Shown: positions 42,811 through 51,336 of the stretch, one piece after another
How positions within the stretch are numbered: position 1 is the first letter of the stretch
How the letters are laid out: every line of letters begins with the position of its first letter
Assembly (NCBI RefSeq): GCF_002776695.1
Contig: NZ_LFJC01000003.1
Span: 3,872,543 to 3,936,542 of the forward strand
From: Bradyrhizobium nitroreducens
Lineage (GTDB): Bacteria; Pseudomonadota; Alphaproteobacteria; Rhizobiales; Xanthobacteraceae
Direction: 5' to 3'
Length of the DNA: 64,000 nucleotides
Program-made: the position numbers and the translations under genes
The notes under the pieces: generated by a model
What the model saw: only the letters and a program-made list of their open reading frames with translations
Databases searched by the model: none
What the model was told of the DNA's origin: nothing

Positions 42811-43788
42811 AACGACTTCGGATTTCGCGGGCACGGGATAGGCCCGTACCGTCGAGACATCCTCACCTTGACCCGCAAATTTACCGAGGGCGCGCCATTC
42901 CGTGGCGCAGATGCTAAGCGCGGCCAGGGCCACGCCTGCAAATACGTCGACGAAATAGTGTCCGCCGATCAACGGGGTTGCGATGAGCATGCCGCCGTTG
43001 AGGATCAAGGCTGCCGGGCGCAGCCACCAGACGGCCCAAAATCCCCACAGCGCGAGGATGGCCGCGGCGGCGTGGAAGCTGGGGAACGTGACGATTCCGG
43101 AAATCTGGGAGATCTGGAGAATGCGAAGCGAGCCGTCGCGGGCGAGCGGCAGGCGTTCGAGCTGGATGAGATAGCCCATCGCCTTGAAGTCTTGGGTATC
43201 GGCGGGCAACCCGTATTGCTGATACGTGCCGATGGCAGGCACCAGTGCCGACACGAGCGCGGTGACGCACACGGTCAGGGTGCAGGCCAGGACGAAGCGC
43301 TGCAGCCGCATGTAATTGCCGGTCAATCCGAGAACGATGGGAACGGTGAGCGTCGGCGACAGAATCATCGCGTAGAAGAAGACGGCGTATTGCAGAAGCC
43401 ACGGCCGGGCGACGAAGAAATTGTAATAGGCGGGCCAGTCGAGCCCGAGGAGATTATCGAGATAGGCGAGGTTTGCGTCCTGCAGGGGAAGATTGGCCGA
43501 AGCTGCGATGTAGGTCAGCGGAGCCCCGAACAGTCCGACGACCGTCAGCTGCGCGATGGAGAGGAGGATGAAGGCCGAACGCGCTCCCCATGCCCGCGAG
43601 ATCAGGTAGCGGCTGGAGATGACGAGACAGGCCGTCACGACCAAGCTCGTCACGAGCTCGACTTCGATGGCCACCGAGAAGCGTGATATTGCGAGAGTTC
43701 CCGCGAACAGCGCGCCCATGGCCGCCAGCGGGATCCAGCTGGCTTGATGAAGCCGCCAGCTCTCGCGCCGGTCATCCGCTTCCGCCAT
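42808..43788 (-). CDS. PAP2-family membrane phosphatase/phosphotransferase
   Basis: A 326-aa polytopic inner-membrane protein with about 7-8 hydrophobic helices. The C-terminal half carries the PAP2 signature: FPSFHAAAAILALW for the SGH-like motif with its histidine, and GGHYFVDVFAGVALA for the third motif with the second catalytic histidine. The form FPSFHA...GGHYFVDV is that of the inositolphosphotransferase/Aur1-like branch, so it may act on lipid-linked phosphate esters. The first motif (KxxxxxxRP) is not evident. It lies downstream of nothing obvious on its strand and abuts the GlnQ remnant. The substrate is unknown. Confidence 0.82.
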   Translation of the reverse strand: MAEADDRRESWRLHQASWIPLAAMGALFAGTLAISRFSVAIEVELVTSLVVTACLVISSRYLISRAWGARSAFILLSIAQLTVVGLFGAPLTYIAASANLPLQDANLAYLDNLLGLDWPAYYNFFVARPWLLQYAVFFYAMILSPTLTVPIVLGLTGNYMRLQRFVLACTLTVCVTALVSALVPAIGTYQQYGLPADTQDFKAMGYLIQLERLPLARDGSLRILQISQISGIVTFPSFHAAAAILALWGFWAVWWLRPAALILNGGMLIATPLIGGHYFVDVFAGVALAALSICATEWRALGKFAGQGEDVSTVRAYPVPAKSEVV

Positions 43789-43993
43789 TGCAATCCACCC
43801 GCATAGCCGCTTTCGCGAAGGTTGTTGTTACGACGTGTTTCTATCGGTTGTAACAACCCGGATGTACGCGCGCACGAGTTAAGGACGATTGAATGCGCTT
43901 GGTCGACTTGAATCCAATTGAAGGAAATCTCGGGGAAAGATCGGATGCCGCTGCGTCTCATGCGCGGCATCGTCGCCCGACGTCTCGCGGACG

Positions 43994-44272
43994 TCAGCGC
44001 GCGAACTTGAAGTGAGCGAACGCCGCCGAAGCGGCCGTCAGCAATGCCGCAGCGATCCAGATCGGCACCAGCACGAAGATGGCGATCGCGCCCTGCCCGC
44101 AGTCACCGCACCCGAACCCAAACAGGATGGGAAAGAGACAGAGCAGGATGACGACGGAAAATCCGGTACCGAGCCAAACACCCCTCGCGCCCCATCGCGC
44201 GCCAAGAAGCCATGGCACGGCGGGAAAGCCGAAAGACAGACCGGCCAGGAGATTTACCAGAACGTCGAACAT
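43994..44272 (-). CDS. Small membrane protein, hypothetical
   Basis: A 92-aa protein with about three hydrophobic helices: FDVLVNLLAGLSFGFPAVPW, GFSVVILLCLFPILFGFG and AIAIFVLVPIWIAAALLTAA. A short loop between the second and third helices contains CGDCG. I chose the ATG at 44272 because the hydrophobic part starts there; an upstream ATG at 44314 would add 14 charged residues. I do not recognise a family. The CxxC loop could hold a metal or a disulphide, but there is no further evidence. It lies 205 bp upstream of the PAP2 gene in the same direction. Confidence 0.6.
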   Translation of the reverse strand: MFDVLVNLLAGLSFGFPAVPWLLGARWGARGVWLGTGFSVVILLCLFPILFGFGCGDCGQGAIAIFVLVPIWIAAALLTAASAAFAHFKFAR

Positions 44273-44373
44273 GATCTCGACCCGATCGCGAGCACCGCTC
44301 TTGGTCGGCAGCACGCGGCGAATGGTTCAAACTGATGCGATGGCACGCGCGCCCTCGTCATCGCCGCGCCGCC

Positions 44374-44799
44374 CTAACGCTCCTCGGTCGGATGCACCCA
44401 TTTGTAGGGCGTGATGCTGCGCGTCGCCGTCAGCTTGATCATGTGGACGGGCGGCGCGGACCGTCCCTTTCGGCACGACCGGCACTTCAGCGAGGCCTCC
44501 AGCTTCCAGATCGGCGTATCACGCGGCCGGCGGATCGCATCGAGCGGCAGGCTCGCGCGCGTCTTGCACCTGTTGCACTCGACCTCGAGCCAGCCCATGC
44601 CGCCGTTGAGGCATTGGGCGATCGTCGGCGACGGCTGCGAGGGTCCGCCGTAACCTTCCATGCGGACCGACCAGGCTTCGGCTTCGGCGCGGTCGGCCTC
44701 GCGGACCGCCTTCTTCGCCTCCTCGCGCGCATGCTTGGCCGAAATTTCCGCACCGAGAATTCGGCCGCTCCAGATGACCTCGCGTGATTTGGTGCTCAT
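44374..44799 (-). CDS. Hypothetical protein with zinc-ribbon-like cysteines
   Basis: A 141-aa cytoplasmic protein. The first half is charged and probably helical (REEAKKAVREADRAEAEAW). The second half has VECNRCKTRASLPL and, about 30 residues later, LKCRSCRKG, a CxxC-x(n)-CxxC pair that would form a zinc ribbon. The C-terminus reads ATRSITPYKWVHPTEER. I believe similar proteins are common in Bradyrhizobium, but I know of no characterised one. Zinc-ribbon proteins of this size often bind nucleic acid or other proteins. It stands alone. Confidence 0.68.
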   Translation of the reverse strand: MSTKSREVIWSGRILGAEISAKHAREEAKKAVREADRAEAEAWSVRMEGYGGPSQPSPTIAQCLNGGMGWLEVECNRCKTRASLPLDAIRRPRDTPIWKLEASLKCRSCRKGRSAPPVHMIKLTATRSITPYKWVHPTEER

Positions 44800-45041
44800 G
44801 CCGCCATCAAAGCGAGGGCGAGCGGCGTTGGCAAATTATCGATAGCTGGTAGGCTGCATCTGCAATTCGATACTTCCGGTCGTGGGTGTGGAAAACTGAC
44901 GCCGCAGTTCCCCCTGGCGAAGCCGCGCACGAACGGCCGACGTTCGAGCGCTGTCCACCGCAGCCATAGCGGCGGATCGAGTCACCCCGCCATTGCGGGC
45001 GACACTGCAGCGGCCGACGATCGAAGACGTCGGCAAGCCGG

Positions 45042-45752
45042 TCAGGTTCGGCACCACACGACCAAGGTCGAAGGCGACACGCCGGCGCTGACGATCCCCA
45101 CTGCGATGATGGCGAGCGCGACCGTGTTTCTCAGCCATCCCGCGGTCGCGCGGCGCCGCAGCCACGGAAGTCCCAACCCGGCACCGAGCAGGACCGGAAG
45201 GGTGCCGAGACCGAATCCGCTCATCGCCAACGCGCCGCCGAGCGACGAGCCGGACAGCATGGCGTAGAACAACGCCGCGTAGACCATGGAACAGGGCAGA
45301 AAGCCCCAGACCGCACCGCTGACGAACAGCCCTAGCGTCGGCGGTAGATTCGTCGCACGCGCGGCCGTGCCGATCCTGGCGCTGACGGCCGCGGCCAGCC
45401 GCGACAGCCACGCCGGGAGCGACAGCACTTCGAGCATCGAAAATCCGATCCAGGCGAGAGCCGCGGCCGCGGCCCAACGCAGGATCGCATGGGCGAATGC
45501 GTGGTCGAACGATCCGAACACGCTCGATCCGATCGCGCCCACCGTGGCGCCTGCCAGCATGTAGGCCGAGATGCGTCCCGCGTTGATCAGAACCGTCGCC
45601 GTCAACAGACCCCGCCGCGGCCGGTTCGAGCCGAAGTCGGCGGCGAAGTGCAAGGAGGAAGCAATGCCTGCACACATGCCGAAGCAATGCAGGCTGGAGG
45701 AAAGGCCGAGCAGAAGCCCCGCGACGAACAATGGCTGGTCGAAATCGAACAT
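45042..45752 (-). CDS. Sulfite exporter TauE/SafE-like (COG2836) membrane protein
   Basis: A 236-aa inner-membrane protein with about six helices. It opens LFVAGLLLGLSSSLHCFGMCAGIASSL; the LHCxGMCxG motif in TM1 is the mark of the COG2836 group, also found in copper-handling proteins encoded near cytochrome-oxidase assembly genes. A second feature, GAVWGFLPCSMVYAALFYA, is typical and supplies another intramembrane cysteine. The cysteines and methionine could bind copper. It lies leftward of the DUF2946-like and TonB-receptor genes and is divergent from them, so a shared copper theme is likely. The exact role is unproven. Confidence 0.8.
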   Translation of the reverse strand: MFDFDQPLFVAGLLLGLSSSLHCFGMCAGIASSLHFAADFGSNRPRRGLLTATVLINAGRISAYMLAGATVGAIGSSVFGSFDHAFAHAILRWAAAAALAWIGFSMLEVLSLPAWLSRLAAAVSARIGTAARATNLPPTLGLFVSGAVWGFLPCSMVYAALFYAMLSGSSLGGALAMSGFGLGTLPVLLGAGLGLPWLRRRATAGWLRNTVALAIIAVGIVSAGVSPSTLVVWCRT

Positions 45753-45820
45753 TGCGGACGCAATTCATCCGAATTCGTCTCCGAAGGCATTGCGCCAGGT
45801 CAAAGTCCCCCTGCGTGCCG

Positions 45821-45955
45821 TCAATCGTGGACCAGCAGCTCCTTCGTTCCGATCGCCAGCGATCCGAAGGCGAAGGCCACCGGGATGAGGCTGCGAAGCA
45901 AAGCCAAGTGCGTCACGCGACCCGACGTGTTCGCGCGGCAACACCAGACACCCAT
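45821..45955 (-). CDS. Possible 44-aa small membrane protein
   Basis: A frame from ATG at 45953-45955 to TGA at 45821-45823 encodes MGVWCCRANTSGRVTHLALL, then RSLIPVAFAFGSLAIGTKEL and LVHD. It has one hydrophobic segment and vicinal cysteines. GGAGGAG lies 13 nt before the ATG, which is rather far. It is 68 bp upstream of the TauE/SafE-like gene on the same strand. Chance cannot be excluded. Confidence 0.25.
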   Translation of the reverse strand: MGVWCCRANTSGRVTHLALLRSLIPVAFAFGSLAIGTKELLVHD

Positions 45956-46027
45956 CGACCGCGCCAGTCTCCTCCGGATTTGACTCGCTTTCCTCGTGTG
46001 GTAGGTGTGCCATCGGGGTACAGGTGA

Positions 46028-46411
46028 ATGACACGGCTCGCTTTCAAGCGACGGATCGGCTGGGGCGCTGCGTTCATTGCAGCCTATGCTCTCGTCTTCA
46101 ACGTCATCCTGTCCAGCATCCTCGTTGCGAGCGTATCTCCCACGGCCGCCGCGGCGGCTCATGAGCTGTGCATCAGCGGCGACAACACGGATGCAGCACG
46201 AACCGACGCGGACAAGACCAGCGGCAAGACCGCCGTGCATTGCCCGCTCTGCGCGGCGCACCATATCTCCGGTGCCCTGCCACCGCCTCACCCCACATTG
46301 GCCGGTCGCATTCCGCTGACGGCGAGTGCGGTCTATTCCTTCCGGCAGCGCATCATCGCCTACGCATGGTCGTTCGATCATCTGTCGCGTGGACCTCCTG
46401 CCCTGATCTGA
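46028..46411 (+). CDS. DUF2946-like exported protein, probably copper-linked
   Basis: A 127-aa protein with an N-terminal membrane or signal segment (WGAAFIAAYALVFNVILSSI). The centre has HELCISGDNTD and AVHCPLCAAHHISGALPPP. HCPLCxxH is the typical DUF2946 motif, whose CxxC and histidines are suited to copper binding. DUF2946 genes are often found beside TonB-dependent copper receptors, as here, where the receptor follows 177 bp downstream in the same direction. It may help pass copper from the receptor to inner-membrane carriers. The function is not established. Confidence 0.75.
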   Translation: MTRLAFKRRIGWGAAFIAAYALVFNVILSSILVASVSPTAAAAAHELCISGDNTDAARTDADKTSGKTAVHCPLCAAHHISGALPPPHPTLAGRIPLTASAVYSFRQRIIAYAWSFDHLSRGPPALI

Positions 46412-46588
46412 AATTGCGCCAGGACGGCGCAGACGTTCGCCCGTCCGGTTCCTGCCCGCACCCGCCTTAGGGCGCGCGCGGGGGCGTTCGACCATTGCTC
46501 ATTTCCGACATCATCGGCAGGGCCGCCAGCGCGCGCCCCGCTTCCCGTCATGCGCCGGCGTAATCGCTGGCCTCGCAAAGAAACGCTC

Positions 46589-48880
46589 ATGTCCAACACA
46601 TCAACCAGCCTGCGCCGGTCCATCCAGGCCGCGACGACGGCGCTCATCTCACCTGCCTTGCTCGGCGTGGCGTCGCTGCTGCCGCCCTTCGTCACAACGG
46701 CTTCCGCGCAATCGGCGGAGCGGCTGCCGCCGGTGACGGTCAATCCTGCGCAACAGCGCAAACGAAAGCCGCGTGCCGTCGTCACGGCCGCCCCGCCCGC
46801 CGCGACGCGAAGCGGAAGCACTGCGGCACCCGACCAGAGCGCAAGCTCGCCGCCGGCGTCGGTCAGCCTGCCGCCAACGGCAGGCTTCGACCGCGGCCTG
46901 TCGTCGAGCGATTCCGCCTCGCTCGTCACCGACCTGCCCGGCGGCGCGGCGTGGGGAGCCGGCGGCGTGTCGAGCCTGCCCGCGATCAACGGATTTGGCG
47001 CAGACCGGCTGCAGGTCGCGATCAATTCGATGTTGATCAGCCCGGCCTGCCCGAACGAAATGAATCCGCCACTGTCGTTCGTCAATCCGGCGATGATCGC
47101 GAAGATGCGGGCCTATCTCGGCGTCGGGCCGGTATCGGTCGGCGGCGACTATATCGGCAGCCGCATCGACGTCACGACCGCGCCGCCGGCCTTCGTGCCG
47201 GCACAGGCCGGATGGGTGACCAGCACGCAACTGTCGAGCTTCTTCCGCAGCAACGGCAACGCCTATGGTGTCGACGCCACCGCGACCATGGCCAACCACG
47301 ACACCAGCATCACCTACACCGGCGGCTGGGTCCGTGCCGGCGATTACAGGGCCGGTGATGGGACGACCGTCAAGTCGACGCTCTACGAGACGCAGAACCA
47401 TGCGATCAGCGTCTCGAAGCAGACGTTCGGAAATCTCTTCACGTTCCAGGTCGGCGGACAGTTCATTCCGTACCAGGGCTATGTCAACCAGTACATGGAC
47501 ATGGTCTACAACCGCGGCCTCTATGCGAACGGCCGCTACGAAGGCGTCTTCGACTGGGGCAAGTTCGAGGCCAGCGCCTTCGTGCACCAGATCCGGCACA
47601 CCATGGGCTTCATCGCGCCCGACAAGGTGGCCGACATGCCGATGGATACCAAGGGCCTCGATGGCGGTTACGCGCTGAAGGCGACCGTGGCGCTGTCAGG
47701 CCACGACCTGCTGCGGATCGGCAACGAATTGGCGCTGAACCGGCTCGACGATTGGTGGAGGCCGGTGGCGGGGTCGATGATGATGAGCCCGAACAGTTTC
47801 ATCAACATCAACGGCGGGACGCGCGACCGCGTCGGCACCTTCGTCGAGTGGGAACGGCACTGGGACCGGCAGTGGACCTCGATCGTCGGCCTGCGCAACG
47901 ACGTCGTGTGGATGAACACCGGCAATGTGCAGGGCTACAACGCCATGGACTACGGCGCCGACGCGGCCGCGTTCAACGCGGTCAATCACGCCCGCACCGA
48001 CGTTCATGTCGACGGCTCCGCCCTCCTCCGTTACGAGCCGAACGACATGAGCCAGTACGAATTCGGCTTTGCCCGCAAGACCCGCTCGCCGAATCTCTAT
48101 GAGCGCTACGCCTGGTCCACCAATGCGATGGCGATGCAGATGATCGGCTGGTTCGGCGACGGCAACGGCTATGTCGGCAATCTCGATCTTGCACCGGAGA
48201 AGGCTCACACGATCAGCCTCACGGCCGGATGGCACGATCCCGCGCAGCGGGTCTGGGACGTCGAGGTCACGCCCTATGCCAGCTACGTGCAGGACTATAT
48301 CGACGTCGATCGCTGCGCGACCGCAAGCTGCCTCGCGAGCAATCCCGCCAACCTGACCGCCAACACCGGCTTCGTCTACCTCCGCTTCGCCAACCACGAC
48401 GCGACGCTCTACGGCGTCAATGTCGAGGGGCGGCTGACCGTGTGGGACAATCCGGTTTACGGCCAGGGACAGGTTCGCGGCCTGATCGGTTATGTCCGCG
48501 GCCAGCGCACCGACGGCGTGGACCTCTACCACATGATGCCTGTCAACGCGAAGCTCGCGCTCGACCATCGCCTCGGCGGCTGGACCAACAGCGTCGAGCT
48601 GCAGCTGGTCGGATCGAAGGACCAGGTCAGCCGGGTCCACAACGAGCTGACGACACCGTCCTACGCGCTGGTCAATCTGCGCACCGGCTATCAGTGGCAG
48701 CACGTGCGGCTGGATCTCGGCATCGACAATTTGTTCAACCAGAACTACTACCTGCCGCTCGGCGGCGCCGATCTGGTCGACTACAAGGTGGTCTCGATGA
48801 TGGGCTCTTCGGCCGCCTACGGCTACAACGTCAAGGGACCAGGCCGTTCGTTCAACGCGCGGCTGGGGATCAGCTTCTGA
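46589..48880 (+). CDS. TonB-dependent outer-membrane receptor, OprC/NosA-type copper receptor
   Basis: A 763-aa outer-membrane receptor. A signal peptide ends near ASAQ (residue 41), then a disordered linker precedes the plug domain. The plug shows FGADRLQVAINSMLISPACPNEMNPPLSFVNP-like order, with Cys154 and Met158 in a CxxxM motif, the arrangement reported for copper binding by Pseudomonas OprC. The barrel fills the rest and ends in GRSFNARLGISF with the terminal aromatic residue. The second OprC copper pair (HxM) is not evident; DMPMD near residue 350 might replace it. I chose the ATG at 46589 at the start of the signal peptide. It probably imports copper or a copper complex, coupled to TonB. 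Confidence 0.83.
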   Translation: MSNTSTSLRRSIQAATTALISPALLGVASLLPPFVTTASAQSAERLPPVTVNPAQQRKRKPRAVVTAAPPAATRSGSTAAPDQSASSPPASVSLPPTAGFDRGLSSSDSASLVTDLPGGAAWGAGGVSSLPAINGFGADRLQVAINSMLISPACPNEMNPPLSFVNPAMIAKMRAYLGVGPVSVGGDYIGSRIDVTTAPPAFVPAQAGWVTSTQLSSFFRSNGNAYGVDATATMANHDTSITYTGGWVRAGDYRAGDGTTVKSTLYETQNHAISVSKQTFGNLFTFQVGGQFIPYQGYVNQYMDMVYNRGLYANGRYEGVFDWGKFEASAFVHQIRHTMGFIAPDKVADMPMDTKGLDGGYALKATVALSGHDLLRIGNELALNRLDDWWRPVAGSMMMSPNSFININGGTRDRVGTFVEWERHWDRQWTSIVGLRNDVVWMNTGNVQGYNAMDYGADAAAFNAVNHARTDVHVDGSALLRYEPNDMSQYEFGFARKTRSPNLYERYAWSTNAMAMQMIGWFGDGNGYVGNLDLAPEKAHTISLTAGWHDPAQRVWDVEVTPYASYVQDYIDVDRCATASCLASNPANLTANTGFVYLRFANHDATLYGVNVEGRLTVWDNPVYGQGQVRGLIGYVRGQRTDGVDLYHMMPVNAKLALDHRLGGWTNSVELQLVGSKDQVSRVHNELTTPSYALVNLRTGYQWQHVRLDLGIDNLFNQNYYLPLGGADLVDYKVVSMMGSSAAYGYNVKGPGRSFNARLGISF

Positions 48881-48905
48881 AAACGCCGGACGTCACGCGG
48901 CGACG

Positions 48906-50096
48906 TCATCGCGTCCGCCGCGCGACACCCTCGGCACCGGCCCGCCGCGCCCACAGCAGTGCCAACGGCCCCAGCGCGATTCCGGCCGCGAGCACGATGA
49001 ACACCAGCAGCCAGCCGCGCGCACTCTGCGGTCCACCGGCCATGTCGAGTGCGACGCCGGTTCCCCAGGCGCCGGCGGCCGACAGGCCGAAGCCGACCGT
49101 GGAATGCAGGGCCAGCGTCGCACCGCGATGCTCGGAGACGGCCGCAGCCGACATGCCGGCAGTCAACGCGCCGGAATCAGCCGGCACCGTCAGGCCGTAG
49201 ATCATCAAGAGCAGTGCCAGCACCCAGGCCGGGGCCGTTGCGTTGAGGCCGATCACCAGCGCAACGCAGGCCGAGGCGATCATCACCATCGTGATCGCAC
49301 GATGCCGTCCGAATTTCAGCGCGGCCTCGTTGCCGAGGATGCTGGCGGGCATCGAGATCACCGCGAAGCAGAAGCTCATCAGCACGGGCGTCATCCAGGA
49401 CGGCCCGCCCTGATGCGCGACGACGAAGGTCCAGAACCCGACCAGCCAGGTACGAATGCCGTAGAGTTCGAAGCAGTGCGCGCCGTAACCGAGGATGTAG
49501 CCGAGCGCCTCGCGATTGGCGAAGACGGGCGCGAAGTTCAACAGCCGTCCTGCCTTCGGCGCGGGCCGCTGCCCCTGCATCAGAAGACACGCGGCGACCA
49601 TTGCGACGGGGCCGAAGCCGGTCACGAGAAAAGCGGCGCGCCAACCCCAGTGGTCCGCGACCAGTTGCGCCACCAGGAACGAGACGCCGACACCGACCGA
49701 GAAGCTCGACGTGTACAGCGTCACCGCCCGCGAGGTGTCGCCGGCGGGAAGCCGGTCCGTCAGCGCCTTCAGGCCCGGCATGTAGGCGCCGGCAAATCCG
49801 AGCCCCGCAATGGACCAGATCGCAGTCCCCGACCAGAAGCCCTGCGCGAAGACGCCGAATGCGATGGTGGCGAGTCCGCTCAATATCGAGCCCCAGAGCA
49901 GGACGAGGCGCGCATCGATGCGGTCGGTCAAGGTCGTCAGCACGGGCACCGCGAGCATGTAGCCGAACGCATAACCGCTCGCCATCAGCCCGCCTTCGGC
50001 CGCCGAGAGTCCCCAGGCCGGCATCAGGTGCTGCGCGAGGTTCGCGGACAGCGTCACATGCGGCAGCAGATTGCCGACCTGACCGATGCACATCAC
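48906..50096 (-). CDS. MFS transporter (second of an ars-linked pair)
   Basis: A 12-helix-type major facilitator of at least 396 aa. GNLLPHVTLSANLAQHLMPAWGLSAAEGG begins the first extracytoplasmic part, and TLTDRIDARLVLLWGS is the motif A loop between helices 2 and 3. It lies 52 bp after the preceding MFS gene in the same direction and is probably in the same transcript. The start is unclear: a GTG at 50096 gives a truncated first helix and has no ribosome-binding site. GGGAGGGGAGC stands just before an in-frame ATT at 50129 that would restore the helix (IRSLSGRSLIAVMCIGQ). The substrate is unknown; an arsenic- or metal-related role is suggested only by position. Confidence 0.78.
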   Translation of the reverse strand: MMCIGQVGNLLPHVTLSANLAQHLMPAWGLSAAEGGLMASGYAFGYMLAVPVLTTLTDRIDARLVLLWGSILSGLATIAFGVFAQGFWSGTAIWSIAGLGFAGAYMPGLKALTDRLPAGDTSRAVTLYTSSFSVGVGVSFLVAQLVADHWGWRAAFLVTGFGPVAMVAACLLMQGQRPAPKAGRLLNFAPVFANREALGYILGYGAHCFELYGIRTWLVGFWTFVVAHQGGPSWMTPVLMSFCFAVISMPASILGNEAALKFGRHRAITMVMIASACVALVIGLNATAPAWVLALLLMIYGLTVPADSGALTAGMSAAAVSEHRGATLALHSTVGFGLSAAGAWGTGVALDMAGGPQSARGWLLVFIVLAAGIALGPLALLWARRAGAEGVARRTR

Positions 50097-50148
50097 CGCA
50101 ATCAGCGATCGACCACTCAGGCTTCGAATGCTCCCCTCCCGTCAGTCC

Positions 50149-51336
50149 CTATCTCGTCTCGTCTGCGCGTAGCAACAGAAGCGCGAAGAACGCGGAGATC
50201 GAGAATAGCGCGCTGATCCACAGCGCGCTGCTGCCAAAATGCTCCACCATCACCCCGAGCGCGAGTGGCGCGAGCGCGCCCGTGGCCCGCGAAGGCAGTG
50301 AGATCATGCCGACACGCCTGCCGAAGCCCGCCGGCCCGAACAGCGCCAGCGGAAGCGTGCCGCGGGCAATGGTAATGATGCCGTTGCCTGCGCCATACAG
50401 CACCGTGAAGGTCGATGCGAGGAAGGGGCCGCCCGCGACCAGGGCAACCACACCGATCGGATTCATCAGCATGGCAAGCCGTGCCGACAGCAGTGGATGA
50501 AACCGGCCGAGCCATCCTGCTTCCAGCAGGCGGGCACCGACCTGCGCGGGCCCGACCAGGGCACCTGCGAACAGAGCCTGCGCCGGCGTCGCGCCGAACG
50601 CAACCAGCATGGTCGGCAGAATTGCAGAGACGCCCGAGCTGACGAAGCTTGCTGCCGCGAACATGTAGGCCAGCAGCACCATCGCGAACGTCTCGCTCTG
50701 TCGTCCGGATCTCCGTCCCGCAAGCGGATCCGCTTGGGGCTGCAGGTCCAACGGACCGGCGCGCGGCAGCGACAGATTGAGCGGCAGCGCCAGACAGACA
50801 TGGATCGCCGCCCACACCTGGCAGGCCACGCGCCAGTCATACGCCGAGGCCAGCCACGTCGTCAGGGGCCAGCCGAGGGTGCTCGCGAAGCCCGCGAGCA
50901 GGGTGATGCCGGTGATGCTTCGTCGCGCGTTGCTGCCGTGGATGCGGGCAAGCGTCGCGAAGGCCGCTTCATAAAGGCCCATGCCCATGCCGATCCCGAG
51001 CAGCCCCCAGGCTGCAATCAGCACCACCACGCCGTGAGCCACGGACAGGAGAAGCAAGCCTGCCACGAAGATGAGGTTCGAGACGGCAAGCAAGCCGCGC
51101 CCTCCGAACGTATCGATGGCATGCCCCACGCGCGGGCCGAGCAGACCGGAGATGACGAGCGCTCCGGAGAGCGCGCCGAAAACATAAGTCGGCGCGAGAC
51201 CGAGTTCACGCGCAATCGGCGCCGCCAGGATGGCAGGGAGATAGTAGCTCGACGCCCACGCAATGGTCTGCGCAGTTCCGAGCGCGAGGACAATGGCGAG
51301 CGGACCCGCCGACCGGCCCGCTGGGACCGGCGTCAT
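50149..51336 (-). CDS. MFS transporter encoded in the ars flavoprotein arm
   Basis: A 395-aa major facilitator with about 12 helices. It opens MTPVPAGRSAGPLAIVLALG, and LLGPRVGHAIDTFGGRGLLAVS is the motif A loop. Its ATG at 51334-51336 overlaps the stop of the flavoprotein gene in a TGATG arrangement, so translation is coupled and the two should work together. An ATG at 51348 would also be in frame. MFS proteins in ars clusters include ArsK- and ArsJ-like exporters of trivalent or organic arsenicals; there is no GAPDH gene beside this one, which argues against ArsJ. The true substrate is unknown. Confidence 0.83.
   Translation of the reverse strand: MTPVPAGRSAGPLAIVLALGTAQTIAWASSYYLPAILAAPIARELGLAPTYVFGALSGALVISGLLGPRVGHAIDTFGGRGLLAVSNLIFVAGLLLLSVAHGVVVLIAAWGLLGIGMGMGLYEAAFATLARIHGSNARRSITGITLLAGFASTLGWPLTTWLASAYDWRVACQVWAAIHVCLALPLNLSLPRAGPLDLQPQADPLAGRRSGRQSETFAMVLLAYMFAAASFVSSGVSAILPTMLVAFGATPAQALFAGALVGPAQVGARLLEAGWLGRFHPLLSARLAMLMNPIGVVALVAGGPFLASTFTVLYGAGNGIITIARGTLPLALFGPAGFGRRVGMISLPSRATGALAPLALGVMVEHFGSSALWISALFSISAFFALLLLRADETR

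Noticed and set aside
44836..45768. 310-codon minus-strand frame overlapping the TauE/SafE-like gene
   Set aside because: It is a different frame with arginine-rich text; the 236-aa frame has the LHCxGMCxG motif and membrane helices.
50149..51336. ArsJ organoarsenical exporter
   Set aside because: ArsJ is normally paired with a GAPDH gene, which is absent here; only a general MFS call is justified.
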